Part shown: one piece after another, positions 8,604-17,968 of the stretch
Position numbering within the stretch: the stretch's first letter is position 1
Layout: the number at the start of each line of letters is the position of its first letter
Source of the DNA: JBNKHG01 sp050290225
Lineage (GTDB): Bacteria; Pseudomonadota; Gammaproteobacteria; Pseudomonadales; Cellvibrionaceae
DNA length: 64,000 nucleotides
Assembly (NCBI GenBank): GCA_050290225.1
Contig: JBNKHG010000025.1
Span: forward strand, 1 to 64,000
Direction of reading: 5' to 3'
Made by a program: the position numbers and the translations under genes
Notes under the pieces: generated by a model
What the model was told of the DNA's origin: nothing
What the model saw: only the letters and a program-made list of their open reading frames with translations
Database searches by the model: none

Positions 8604-9788
8604 TTAGAAACGCACCGAGGCGGAGAAAGAGAAGAGGTTCCAATAGCGCTCGGTCGCTGCGGGGTTGGGATTTTCAATGTTGGGTAACCAACCGGTGCCG
8701 TCGATATTGTGCCATTCAGCCCACAACATTATATTTTTTTGAATATCCCAACGTGCACCGAGGGTCACGTCTGTTGCGAAACGGGAGTGAGCCGGCCGTC
8801 CTCTTGTCGCCTCGAAAGCTTTGCCTTTGCGGTCATTGCGATCCCATGCCAGGTCGTCATAGCGGAGATAGACTTTCCAAAAAGGATTAAAGCGATAGGT
8901 TCCCTGTATAAAATAACTGTCACCTGTGAATTTAATATCGGGAATGCCAAAATCTGTTAGGCTGGCTTTGCGAAGGGCGTATTCAGCCGTCAGGCTCCAG
9001 TTTTCGTGGTTGTACTGGGCGGAGAGAATATAGGGGCGGAATTGGAATTCGCCCGCCAGTACCGGGTCCATTGCCCCAGGTGAGTAGTCGACATTGATTT
9101 CTCCCGCAGTCAGCCCCAGCCTGACGCGGCCCAAATCCCGCTCGTAGAGCAATCTTCCCATCCAACTGGTGTCGCCCTCGAGTTTTCCCGGCAGTTCCTG
9201 CAAAAATAGTGAAGATTCAAAACCCGGGTCTTCCAGACGCGGTTCAGACACGGCAAGCTGGAAATTGTAATCGCCGGACTTGTGACCCATTTCGTGGTAG
9301 AACTGTACCCCGTCGGATGACAGTGCAAAGTTTCTATTTCGGTCAAAGTAAATGGATTGTGGCAGCAGGTTGCTTGGGCGTGTGGCGGCAATATCCCGGG
9401 TGTCATTATAAAATCCGTAGGGATTGACTACACGCCCCAAACGCACGCCGCTGGTGCGGGTATCCGAACTGAAAAATGTGTAATCGATAAAACCGTAATC
9501 GATACGCAGGTCTCCATCATCAGTTTTTCCCGCGTCCCGCGATACCACCTGTATCGCCAATTGGAGCTGGGTGGTCGGTCGCCACAGACTGTTGAGACCC
9601 AACTCGCGGAAGTCGAAGCTGCCGTCTTCAGAGTCGCCAAAAAAACTATTGCTGTCGGTATACACGTAGCTTTGGGCGGCGAAACCGTGAAACTGCAGCG
9701 TGTCCTGCCAGTTGTTCAGTGATGCTGCCGGTAATTCGGCGCTGGCCACCGCGAAGGCCAGAGTTGTTATGACTTGTTTGAATCCCAT
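8604..9788 (-). CDS. porin-like outer-membrane beta-barrel protein
   Basis: The 394-residue protein has an N-terminal signal peptide (cleavage expected near ELPAASLN). It is made of alternating aromatic and polar strands with Asp/Asn/Gly turns, and ends SFSASVRF with the C-terminal Phe recognised by the BAM machinery. These features show an outer-membrane barrel of perhaps 16 strands. Conserved blocks such as RLGRVVNPYGFYNDTRD are reminiscent of porins that sit beside phosphate-binding-like proteins. It is the last gene of a three-gene operon: its ATG overlaps the stop of the binding-protein gene. The solute is unknown. Confidence 0.75.
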   Translation of the reverse strand: MGFKQVITTLAFAVASAELPAASLNNWQDTLQFHGFAAQSYVYTDSNSFFGDSEDGSFDFRELGLNSLWRPTTQLQLAIQVVSRDAGKTDDGDLRIDYGFIDYTFFSSDTRTSGVRLGRVVNPYGFYNDTRDIAATRPSNLLPQSIYFDRNRNFALSSDGVQFYHEMGHKSGDYNFQLAVSEPRLEDPGFESSLFLQELPGKLEGDTSWMGRLLYERDLGRVRLGLTAGEINVDYSPGAMDPVLAGEFQFRPYILSAQYNHENWSLTAEYALRKASLTDFGIPDIKFTGDSYFIQGTYRFNPFWKVYLRYDDLAWDRNDRKGKAFEATRGRPAHSRFATDVTLGARWDIQKNIMLWAEWHNIDGTGWLPNIENPNPAATERYWNLFSFSASVRF

Positions 9789-10228
9789 CAGTTCAGCTCC
9801 ACCACTTTAACGTCACTGTTTAACCATTCGCGGCTGATATAGCCAATTGCATTCTCTGTCGATGAAATTGCTCTTCGCATCTCTTCCTGTGATCCGACGG
9901 CATAGGGTGATTGTCCGGTGCCTGAATAGACACGTCTGTCCCAAATGCGCCGAAGGTTGTAGGGAAAGGTCTGCAACACTTGTTTGGCGAATCGATTGTG
10001 GACAGAGTTGTTGTCCGGCAGTACGTAGACTTTAATCGCTTCGCCCTGCTGCCAGGTTCTTTTGCGCATGCCAAATATCGCTCTAAGGCCCACAGTCGAT
10101 AGGGTTTCAATGGGGACGTCGGGGTGAGCGATGACAACAACATCGGGTTCGTGATTTACCTCTGCGTTCGCACATTCTGAACCGCAGAGGTATATCGATA
10201 TCATCATAGCTAAGAGTGCATTCTTCAT
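9788..10228 (-). CDS. small periplasmic PstS-like binding protein
   Basis: This 146-residue protein has a signal peptide (cleaved near CANA-EVNH). The mature part matches one lobe of PstS-like phosphate-binding proteins: VVVIAHPDVP, then LRAIFGMRKRTWQQG, and a closing AIGYIS before the last strand. It is about half the usual length of a two-lobed binding protein, so it may act as a sensor or scaffold and not as a transporter component. No ABC permease is nearby. It lies between the GGDEF-EAL gene (35 bases upstream) and the porin-like gene (overlapping stop/start), which suggests a joint sensory role. Confidence 0.7.
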   Translation of the reverse strand: MKNALLAMMISIYLCGSECANAEVNHEPDVVVIAHPDVPIETLSTVGLRAIFGMRKRTWQQGEAIKVYVLPDNNSVHNRFAKQVLQTFPYNLRRIWDRRVYSGTGQSPYAVGSQEEMRRAISSTENAIGYISREWLNSDVKVVELN

Positions 10229-10263
10229 TTAGTTACTTTTTTTAATGTCCGAAGAAAAGGTTG

Positions 10264-13179
10264 TTATTGTTGAAATTGTGCTCGCGAATACGGTGTTGAC
10301 CGACCATGGTCGGCAGAGTCACTGAGTGAAAAATCCCGCTCCCGCAATTCCGGCGCGGGTTTGCCGATATAGTAGCCCTGGGCGTAATCCACACCGAGTT
10401 CTTTTAACAGTTGCAGCGACTCCTCATTCTCGACAAATTCGGCAATGGTTTTTTTACCCAGGCCCTGGGCGACATCGTTAATGGCTTTGACAAATAGACG
10501 GTCTTCCTCGTTATTGGATAGGTTGCGGACAAAGGAACCGTCGATTTTGACAAAATCAACGGGCAACTGGCGCAGGTAAAACCATGAGGCGAAGCCCACA
10601 CCGAAATCATCGAGCGAGAACTGATACCCCAGGCGGCGACAGTTGCCGATAACCTCGGCAGTTTTGACAATGTCATCCACGGCGGACGTTTCCGTAAGCT
10701 CAAAAATCAGGTGTGAGCGATCTACACGGTGTTTCTCAATCAAGGCTTCAATGGTGTCAATAAAGTCGATTTTGGCAATAGCTGTCGCTGAAAGATTGAC
10801 CGACAGGGTGATCGACTTGCCTTGCGCGTGAAAGTTCTTCAGGGCGATCACGGCCTGTTCCATCACCAGACGGTCGATCTTATAGATCAGGCCGGTCTTC
10901 TCCGCCACGGGGATAAACATGCCGGGTGCCACGATATTACCTTCACTGTCTATCATACGTACCAGGGTTTCGTAATGTGAGGTACGGTCTGCGGCAATGT
11001 TATAGATGGGCTGGTAGTGAAGGACAAAGCGATTCTCTTCCAGGGCTTTTTGAATGCGCGCCTTCCAGTCCACCCGCTGGTAAAGTTCCACTTTCTCCGG
11101 GGCGTCGACGGAATACAAATGCCAGTTATTGGTGGCATCCGTCGTGGCTTTGGCCTTGTACATGGCCAAATCCACATTGGCCATCAGTTCGTCCACAGAG
11201 TTGCCGTGTTCGGGAAAAAGGGCGATGCCGAGGCTGATGGTGATACGGTGGATAGTCTCGCCGGTGACCACTTCAGTGCCCCCGATCAGTGAACTGAGTT
11301 TTTCCGCCAGAGCGATGGCTCCCGCCTGATCCGTTTCTTCTGCAATCACGGCGAATTCGTCGCCCCCAAGCCGGGCGAGCACATCCACTTCCCGAACACC
11401 GTGCTTGAGCTTGTGCGCCACCTCGCACAGCAATCGATCGCCAGTGGGGTGGCCGCTGGTGTCGTTAACCGTTTTAAACTGATCGATATCGAAGAAAATG
11501 AGAGCGCCGGGGTGGCGGTTGCGCATCGACATTTTGAGTATGCGCTGGAATTCGAGTTGGAAGCGGCGGCGATTGTAGAGTTCGGTCAACGAATCGTGAT
11601 CGGCGAGCCAGGCGAGGTTGGTTTCCGCGTGTTTGCGTGCCGTCAGGTCCAGTCCCACCGAGAGTACCAGGGCTTCGTTGGTGGCCGAGTCCGGCAGGCG
11701 CGTATGGTGCCATTCCATATGCAGGAGGCCGGTTCTGGGGTTGTTAAAGACACTTTCGTGATGTACCTGGGTAACGACCTGGTGAGACAGCTGTTGCAGT
11801 TGGGTTTTAACCTTCTCCCGATCAGTCTGATTGATAAAAGTGCAAAACTCGTGATTGATGGCATCCTCCTGGTTGATGTTGAGGAGGCGGCAGCCCTCGG
11901 CATTGAGCAGTTTGATTCGTCCGTTGGGATCCTGGGTCAGGATTACCGCGTGGACACTGTTGAGCAGGGTGGTAATAAAATTGCGCTCTTCCAGGAGCTC
12001 CCGGCTGCGCAGCTTCAGGCCTTTGGTGCGAAGCTTGACGGTGCTGTCCAGCTCTTCGAGGGTGCGAGACAGCAGGCTGGCGGATTCAAACAGTGCGTGG
12101 ATTTCGTTACGTAATAGCGGGTTTTTCAGGTCATCCAGGTTTTGCAAAACCCCTTCGCGGTTGCTGCGGGCCAGTTTCGGCAATGCCTGGGCTACCCGCT
12201 TCAGGCGCGACATGGGTGTCCATAACAGCCAGAGCAGGGCGACTTCGGCCAGTACCAGGATCAGCAGGGCAGCCAGGAACAGGTTGGATACCGTGGCCTG
12301 TAGTCGTTGTAAGTCAGTACTTACATCCTCAATAACAACAAGGGAAGAGCCTTTAGTGGTGTTGGCTTCGGTGAGGGGAATCAGGCTGACCTCGAAATCC
12401 CTTTGCTGCCACCGCTTGAGGGCTCGGGATTCGCCAAGTGCTTTCATCGACACTTCCGCCGACAGGTTGTTCAATATCTGGTAGGTTATTGGAGCGCCTG
12501 TCAAAGCCACGACATTGTGTTCCCAGCCGGGCAGGGAACGCATTTCAAAGTGGTTATTATTGAACTCGGTGTCCTGCGGAACCAGGATGCCCACATCGGC
12601 CGCGGTGGAACTCTGGAACTGCAATACGGCGTCAGCCAGGGATTGGGCAAACACCAGAATGCCGGTATGGGTGTCGCTCAACAGCATGGGAACCACCACC
12701 ACCTGCCAGCAAGACCTTTGGCACCAGACTTTGGCCAGGGGTGTTTCCGCGCGTCCGGTCTCCAAAATCCACTCCTTGGGCAGGAGTTGGGCAATGGCCG
12801 GCAACCCCAATGTAAGCAGGGTTTCTGCCTTGTCGTTATACAATATGGCGGCGTCCACGCCCCACTCGAAATTCAATTGATCCCAGTTCTGGTCGAGGGT
12901 GTCGAGCAAGCGTTGCTTTGCATCCTTTGCCGCAGGTAAGTCGCGACCCGCAGAACCCTGCATATGGCTGGCAAGGTGCATCAGTTGCAGTTGTAGGGAT
13001 TTTAACGCCGAGGTAACGGCCTGGTGGCGATTCCGGAACACTCTATCGCGCTGATTGCTGTAGGTTTGTTCCAGGTTGTTTTTACCGAAATAAGTTATGA
13101 AGCTGATGCCTAAAACCAGAATCAGGCTGACGCTGATCACTGCCTGCCACTTCAGGCTCAAAAAACGGGCTTTTTTCAT
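10264..13179 (-). CDS. membrane-bound GGDEF-EAL cyclic-di-GMP protein
   Basis: I place the start at 13179 (MKKARFLSLKWQAVIS), giving 971 residues; an ATG at 13200 is the alternative. The order is: TM1 (about 12-30), a periplasmic sensor of about 260 residues, TM2 near 310, a HAMP-like/coiled region, a PAS domain (about 410-520), a GGDEF domain with intact GGDEF and an RxxD inhibitory site (REVD) five residues before it, and an EAL domain with ETLVR (the ExLxR motif), DDFGVGF and other metal-site residues. Both cyclase and phosphodiesterase look catalytically possible. First gene of the operon with the binding protein and the porin. Confidence 0.9.
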   Translation of the reverse strand: MKKARFLSLKWQAVISVSLILVLGISFITYFGKNNLEQTYSNQRDRVFRNRHQAVTSALKSLQLQLMHLASHMQGSAGRDLPAAKDAKQRLLDTLDQNWDQLNFEWGVDAAILYNDKAETLLTLGLPAIAQLLPKEWILETGRAETPLAKVWCQRSCWQVVVVPMLLSDTHTGILVFAQSLADAVLQFQSSTAADVGILVPQDTEFNNNHFEMRSLPGWEHNVVALTGAPITYQILNNLSAEVSMKALGESRALKRWQQRDFEVSLIPLTEANTTKGSSLVVIEDVSTDLQRLQATVSNLFLAALLILVLAEVALLWLLWTPMSRLKRVAQALPKLARSNREGVLQNLDDLKNPLLRNEIHALFESASLLSRTLEELDSTVKLRTKGLKLRSRELLEERNFITTLLNSVHAVILTQDPNGRIKLLNAEGCRLLNINQEDAINHEFCTFINQTDREKVKTQLQQLSHQVVTQVHHESVFNNPRTGLLHMEWHHTRLPDSATNEALVLSVGLDLTARKHAETNLAWLADHDSLTELYNRRRFQLEFQRILKMSMRNRHPGALIFFDIDQFKTVNDTSGHPTGDRLLCEVAHKLKHGVREVDVLARLGGDEFAVIAEETDQAGAIALAEKLSSLIGGTEVVTGETIHRITISLGIALFPEHGNSVDELMANVDLAMYKAKATTDATNNWHLYSVDAPEKVELYQRVDWKARIQKALEENRFVLHYQPIYNIAADRTSHYETLVRMIDSEGNIVAPGMFIPVAEKTGLIYKIDRLVMEQAVIALKNFHAQGKSITLSVNLSATAIAKIDFIDTIEALIEKHRVDRSHLIFELTETSAVDDIVKTAEVIGNCRRLGYQFSLDDFGVGFASWFYLRQLPVDFVKIDGSFVRNLSNNEEDRLFVKAINDVAQGLGKKTIAEFVENEESLQLLKELGVDYAQGYYIGKPAPELRERDFSLSDSADHGRSTPYSRAQFQQ

Positions 13180-13907
13180 GCATTGAACGTCCAAGCGCAT
13201 CGATTTGGCATCGTGGAATGTCCCCTCATGGCACTCATTTCTGTATGGAATATAGTCAGCCTGTTCCCAAAGTATTCTATTGCGTAATAAAGTAGCTAGA
13301 TTAGCGCACATTACCATAGGTGCAGGTAATGTTCACGTGGACAGCGGCCATTGTAGTTGGAAACTCTGACTGGATCACATCTCCGCGGAACGACACCACT
13401 TGGGCGGATATATTTTTCCAATATCCTCCAATTTTCAACAACTCGGTAAGGAATCTGAGCCAGCAACGAGCCTATGATGGCATTATCTCCTTTGTGCCTT
13501 TTAAGACCTCGCTAATGGTCGTGATCAGTACAAGTGGCATCTCCGAATAATTATTAACCACAATCTATTCAGTTGGAAAACGGGCGGGAGGTGATTCTGG
13601 TGCGATACGCTTTAACGTGGGGAAATGGACGGAACTATGTTGAGAGCAACGAATTGGTTGAGAGCAACGAATTGATTCACAGCTTTGTCGCTCAAAGCTT
13701 CTTTGGTGGCGCGCAGTTTTCCTTGTTTGATACTATTGCTACCTTAATAGTGGGTTTAGGTAGCCACAATAGTATTTTCAACCAATTTATCTGTATTTTG
13801 TATTCACTCTCGCACTATATTTGGTTGACGTGTATTGCTTTGTATGTTGGTAAGATCTTTCTGCTTTTATAAAAAGATATTTCAAGTTGACTTTATTGGA
13901 GTGAATC
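13180..13907. other. 728-bp regulatory or non-coding gap
   Basis: The gap lies between divergent transcription units. It contains a perfect 18-bp tandem duplication (GTTGAGAGCAACGAATTG at 13639-13656 and 13657-13674) and an interrupted inverted repeat (13731-13774). The open frames here lack ribosome sites and have no family resemblance. I see no gene in it. Confidence 0.5.
13731..13774. promoter_or_regulatory. interrupted inverted repeat, candidate operator
   Basis: The left arm TACTATTGCTACCT (13731-13744) pairs with the right arm AGGTAGCCACAATAGTA (13758-13774), with a three-base bulge. It lies about 130 bases upstream of the acyltransferase start and could be a regulator site or a structured leader. 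No T-run follows, so a terminator is unlikely. Confidence 0.35.
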
Positions 13908-14624
13908 ATGAAACCGCTTGAACTGTATCAAGAGAACCTGAATATTTGCCTAGCTGATACCCCCGCGCTTAAGGAGAGAGTATTCAATGTACGCTATCAG
14001 GTTTATGGTAAAGAAATCGGCTATAACCTCAAAAAAGAGGGTGAACCCGAAGTGGAAATGGATGAGTATGATAATTATGCAAAACACTGCCTGTTGATAC
14101 ACAAACCGAGCGGTAGGGCCATCGGTTGTGCGCGCTTGATCGTTCCCCATCCTCGTAGGCCGGAATTGCCCCTGCCCTTTGAGCGGGATTGGATTGATAC
14201 CATTGATCGGAGTCTGTTTGATCCCGATCTGTTCTTGCCGGGTCAGGTGGTCGAGTTTTCTCGAATTGCCGTTATTGAAGAGTATAGAAGAAGTCGTGGT
14301 CACCGTCGAAAAACAGACTCCGACTATATTTCGATCATACCTCTTTGTTTATTTCTGGCCTGCCTTTCAATGTTGATTGCCTCGGACGCAGATTACGGCT
14401 TTGCGATGATGGAGGCCAAGCTTGTGCGCCTATTGCGACGAATCGGCTTTGTTTTCGAACCTGTAGGCGAGGCAGTGTACCATTTTGGTTGGCGAGCACC
14501 CTATATTATTCATCGAGATAATGCGTTGCGTTACTTAACGAAGCGTGACACAGGTGATCTTTTTCGGGAAATTGACAGGGCCATGCAAGTTCGAGAGGTA
14601 GAGCAATTGATTACGGCAGTGTAG
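13908..14624 (+). CDS. PEP-CTERM/exosortase-associated acyltransferase (LuxI-like GNAT)
   Basis: The 238-residue protein starts after a GGAG site. It carries the autoinducer-synthase-like fold of the family annotated as exosortase-system-associated acyltransferase: VFNVRYQVYGKEIGY (residues 25-40), MDEYDNYAKHCLL, the RLIVPHP strand and VVEFSRIAV near residue 120. In LuxI-type enzymes the equivalents of these positions bind the adenosylmethionine and acyl substrates. Family members usually sit near exosortase or EPS genes; none is present in this window. The substrate is unknown. The upstream inverted repeat may control it. Confidence 0.75.
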   Translation: MKPLELYQENLNICLADTPALKERVFNVRYQVYGKEIGYNLKKEGEPEVEMDEYDNYAKHCLLIHKPSGRAIGCARLIVPHPRRPELPLPFERDWIDTIDRSLFDPDLFLPGQVVEFSRIAVIEEYRRSRGHRRKTDSDYISIIPLCLFLACLSMLIASDADYGFAMMEAKLVRLLRRIGFVFEPVGEAVYHFGWRAPYIIHRDNALRYLTKRDTGDLFREIDRAMQVREVEQLITAV

Positions 14625-14683
14625 GCGCCATGCAATAGTGTTGGTCAGTCAATAGGGCAGTGTTTCGCGATTCAATGTTTGAA

Positions 14684-17600
14684 TCAGTGAAAATCCCGAG
14701 ACTGGGTGTGAAGCTGTGGCAGCGCCTGGGTGTAATCCAGGATTTCCCCGGCAATCAAATGAATGACATTGTCTTTACTTTCCACAATACCTTTGACCAA
14801 CAGTAACTTGCCTTTGAGCACAGCTTGTCGGAAACGCTGCTGCAAATCCTGCCACACCACCACATTGGTATTGCCGGTTTCATCTTCCAGGGTGATAAAC
14901 AAAACGCCGGAGGCGGTGCCGGGCCGCTGACGACCGGTCACCAACCCGGCGAGGCGCACAAAACGGCCGCTATTGAGCTGGTAGAGATCGGCGGCGCGGC
15001 GGCAGCGATTAAATGGCGTCTGCTGACGCAGTATCGCCATCGGGTGGCGCCCCAGGGTGAGGCCGGTGCTGGCGTAGTCCATGACCAGGTTATCGGTTTC
15101 GTTGGGGGCGGGAAGGGTTGCTGCGGAGCTGGCGTCAAGCGGCGACTTTTTCGACCTGTTTTCAGTTTGAAGCCGTTGTCCAGTTTCGAACAGCGGACGG
15201 GGCTCTTCCACGGCCAGTGCCTGCCAGTGCGCCTGGTGGCGGTGACCGGTCAGTGGCGCAAGGGCATCGCTGTTGGCCAGGGCTCCCATATCCCGGCGGT
15301 TGAGCCGGGCGCGCCGGGCGAGATCCTGCAGCGATTGAAAGGCGCGTTGTTCGCGGGCCTGTTCCAGCCGGTCGACTGCATCGCGACTCAAACCCTTGAC
15401 CAGTCGGAAACCGAGCCGCAGCTGCGGCTGGCTTTCGAGTGTGGGATTGGTTTCGTTGTGGGTGAGCTGGTGATCCCAGTTGCTGTGGTGAATATCCACC
15501 GGTAATACGTCGATGCGGTGACGGCGCGCGTCCTGTACCAGTTGCGACGGCGAGTAAAAACCCATGGGCAGGCTGTTGAGCAGGCCGCAATAGAAGGCCG
15601 CCGGATAGTGGCATTTGAGCCAGGCGGAAACATACACCAGCAGGGCAAAACTGGCGGCGTGGGATTCCGGGAAGCCGTATTCGCCAAACCCCTGCATCTG
15701 TTTAAACAGCCGCTCGGCAAAGTCGCGGCTGTGGCCGCGGGCCAGCATGCCGTCAATGACCTTGTCTTTAAAGGTTTGCAGGTTGCCGTTGCGACCCCAG
15801 CTGGCCATGGCGCGGCGCAACCGGTCGGCCTCACCGCCGGAAAAGCCGGCGGCAACCATAGCCAGTTGGATCACCTGTTCCTGGAAGATAGGCACGCCCA
15901 GGGTGCGCCCCAATACCGATTTGATGGCCCCGTTGGGGTAAGTGACCGCTTCCTCTCCATTGCGCCGCTTGAGATAGGGGTGAACCATGTCCCCCTGAAT
16001 AGGGCCGGGCCTGACAATGGCCACTTCGATCACCAGGTCGTAAAAGGTTTTGGGGCGCAGGCGCGGCAGCATGGCCATCTGCGCGCGGGACTCCACCTGG
16101 AAAACGCCGACACTGTCGCCGCGGCTCAACATCTGGTAGGTCTTTGGGTCTTCCTGGGGAATGTTACTGATATCGACCGGGTGGGGGTTGTAGCTGTTGA
16201 TCAGTGCCAGGCTTTTGCGAATGGCGGTGAGCATGCCGAGTGCCAGCACATCGACCTTGAGCAGGCCCAGGGCTTCGATATCTTCCTTGTCCCACTGGAT
16301 GATCGTACGTTCGGTCATGGCCGCATTTTCTACGGGAACCAGGGTACTGATCGGACTGCGGGTAATAATAAAGCCACCCACGTGTTGGGACAGGTGGCGG
16401 GGAAACCCCAGCAGCTCGTTGACGAGACACAAAAACTGTTGCGCCACCGGACTGTCGGGGTCGACATTGGCCTCCCGCAGGCGCTCCAGCAATTGCTCGC
16501 GTTTGTCCCACCAGGCGAGATTTTTGGCCAACCGCTCCAGCAGCAGGGCGTCGAATCCCAGGGCCTTGCCTACATCGCGAACAGCACTGCGCGGGCGGTA
16601 GGTGATAACGGTGGCGGCCAGGGCGGCCCGTTCGCGGCTGTAGCGGCGGTAGAGATATTGAATCACTTCCTCGCGCCGCTCGTGTTCGAAGTCGACATCG
16701 ATATCCGGCGGCTCATTGCGTTCCCTGGAGATAAAACGCTCGAATAACAGCTGACTCCGGGCGGGATCGACCTCGGTGATAAACAGGCAGTAGCAGACCA
16801 CGGAGTTGGCGGCTGAGCCGCGACCCTGACAGAGTATGTTCTGCGAGCGGGCGAAGCGCACAATGTCCTCGACCGTTAAAAAGTAGTACTCGTATTCCAG
16901 CTCGGCGATCAGTGCGAGTTCTTTTTCCAGTTGCGCCTCTACCGCCGGCGGTATTCCCTGGGGCCAGCGCTGCCGGGCGCCACGGTAACTGAGTTGGCTC
17001 AGGTGTTCGCTGGGACTCAAGGATTCGGGCACCAGCTCCCGCGGGTACTCGTAACGCAGTTCGTCCAGGGAGAAATCACACAGCTGTGCCAGGTGCAGGG
17101 TTTCCTCCAGCAGCGTCCGCGGATAGATCTGCTGTAGCCGGTCGAGGGGGCGCAGGTGGCGCTCGCCGTTGCGCTGGCGCCGGTGGCCGAGGGCCTGCAC
17201 CGGCGTATTGAGGCGAATGGCGGTAACTATATCCTGCAGGGGTTTACGCTCGGGGCAGTGAAAGTGCACATCGTTGCAGGCGAGCATGCTGATATCCAGA
17301 TCCGCGGCGAGTCGGTGGCAGGCGAGGTAGTGGGCCTGGTCGTCCTGCTCCTGCAGCAGTTCCACACCCAGCCACAGGCGGTCTTTAAAGAAGCGCTTCA
17401 GTTGCCGGCCCGTGCTTGTCTGTGACTCGCCGCTTGGTGATGGTAGCCAGATGGCCAGGCAGTGTTGGGTACCGAACTGCAACTCGTCCAGATACAGCTG
17501 ATACTCCCCTTTGGGGCTGCGTCGGCGAGCGCGGGTAATCAGGGCGGAAATTTCGGTATAGCCAACCCGGTTGGGAGCCAGCAGCAATAATTTGATGGCG

Positions 17601-17857
17601 GGGTCTTTGATGGCGAGTTCTTTGGTGGCGAGTTCCGGGTCGGCCTGTCGGCTGAGCAAAAACTCGCTGCCGATGATCAACTGTATCTCCAACGCCTTGG
17701 CGGCGACATGGGCCTTGGCGATACCGGCAAAGGAGCACTCATCGGTCAGGGCGATGGCTTTGTAACCCAGCTCGGCGGCGCGTGTCACCAGTTCCTCCGG
17801 GCGGGAGGCACCGCGCAAAAACGTAAAATTACTCAAGCAGTGCAGTTCGGCGTACAT
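14684..17857 (-). CDS. dnaE2: error-prone DNA polymerase DnaE2 (ImuC)
   Basis: The protein has 1057 residues, the usual size for DnaE2/ImuC, a C-family polymerase that carries out mutagenic translesion synthesis with ImuA and ImuB. The N-terminal PHP domain begins MYAELHCLSNFTFLRGAS. The polymerase catalytic acidic residues lie in PPDIDVDFEHERRE (about residue 390), with a first Asp motif (GRGSAANSVVCY) before it. A C-terminal OB-fold is seen in VTGRQRPGTASGVLF. It follows imuB after 105 bases that contain a tandem repeat. The operon is expected to be SOS-induced from the LexA box in front of imuA. Confidence 0.96.
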   Translation of the reverse strand: MYAELHCLSNFTFLRGASRPEELVTRAAELGYKAIALTDECSFAGIAKAHVAAKALEIQLIIGSEFLLSRQADPELATKELAIKDPAIKLLLLAPNRVGYTEISALITRARRRSPKGEYQLYLDELQFGTQHCLAIWLPSPSGESQTSTGRQLKRFFKDRLWLGVELLQEQDDQAHYLACHRLAADLDISMLACNDVHFHCPERKPLQDIVTAIRLNTPVQALGHRRQRNGERHLRPLDRLQQIYPRTLLEETLHLAQLCDFSLDELRYEYPRELVPESLSPSEHLSQLSYRGARQRWPQGIPPAVEAQLEKELALIAELEYEYYFLTVEDIVRFARSQNILCQGRGSAANSVVCYCLFITEVDPARSQLLFERFISRERNEPPDIDVDFEHERREEVIQYLYRRYSRERAALAATVITYRPRSAVRDVGKALGFDALLLERLAKNLAWWDKREQLLERLREANVDPDSPVAQQFLCLVNELLGFPRHLSQHVGGFIITRSPISTLVPVENAAMTERTIIQWDKEDIEALGLLKVDVLALGMLTAIRKSLALINSYNPHPVDISNIPQEDPKTYQMLSRGDSVGVFQVESRAQMAMLPRLRPKTFYDLVIEVAIVRPGPIQGDMVHPYLKRRNGEEAVTYPNGAIKSVLGRTLGVPIFQEQVIQLAMVAAGFSGGEADRLRRAMASWGRNGNLQTFKDKVIDGMLARGHSRDFAERLFKQMQGFGEYGFPESHAASFALLVYVSAWLKCHYPAAFYCGLLNSLPMGFYSPSQLVQDARRHRIDVLPVDIHHSNWDHQLTHNETNPTLESQPQLRLGFRLVKGLSRDAVDRLEQAREQRAFQSLQDLARRARLNRRDMGALANSDALAPLTGHRHQAHWQALAVEEPRPLFETGQRLQTENRSKKSPLDASSAATLPAPNETDNLVMDYASTGLTLGRHPMAILRQQTPFNRCRRAADLYQLNSGRFVRLAGLVTGRQRPGTASGVLFITLEDETGNTNVVVWQDLQQRFRQAVLKGKLLLVKGIVESKDNVIHLIAGEILDYTQALPQLHTQSRDFH

Positions 17858-17863
17858 TGGTGT

Positions 17864-17968
17864 TTACCTGCGCTTAACGTTTCGCTTTTAACCTGTTTGC
17901 CGTTAACCCTTATTCCGTTATCCCCTATGCGGTTAACCCCTATGCGCTTAATCCCTATGCGGTTAACC
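17864..17968. repeat. decaying 15-bp tandem repeat between imuB and dnaE2
   Basis: At least three clear units (17924-17938, 17939-17953, 17954-17968; core CCTATGCGGTTAACC) and three or four degenerate units upstream keep the same 15-base phase. The last unit runs into the end of imuB and contains its TAA stop. The repeat would lie in the intercistronic mRNA of the imu operon. Confidence 0.75.

Noticed and set aside
13573..13872. Open frame of 99 codons with a duplicated VESNEL peptide and hydrophobic end
   Set aside because: It starts at TTG, has no ribosome site and no family resemblance; the duplication is explained by the 18-bp tandem repeat.
14669..14685. GATTCAA-TGT-TTGAATC hairpin between the acyltransferase and dnaE2 as a terminator
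   Set aside because: The stem is AT-rich and short, has no T-run and overlaps the dnaE2 stop codon.
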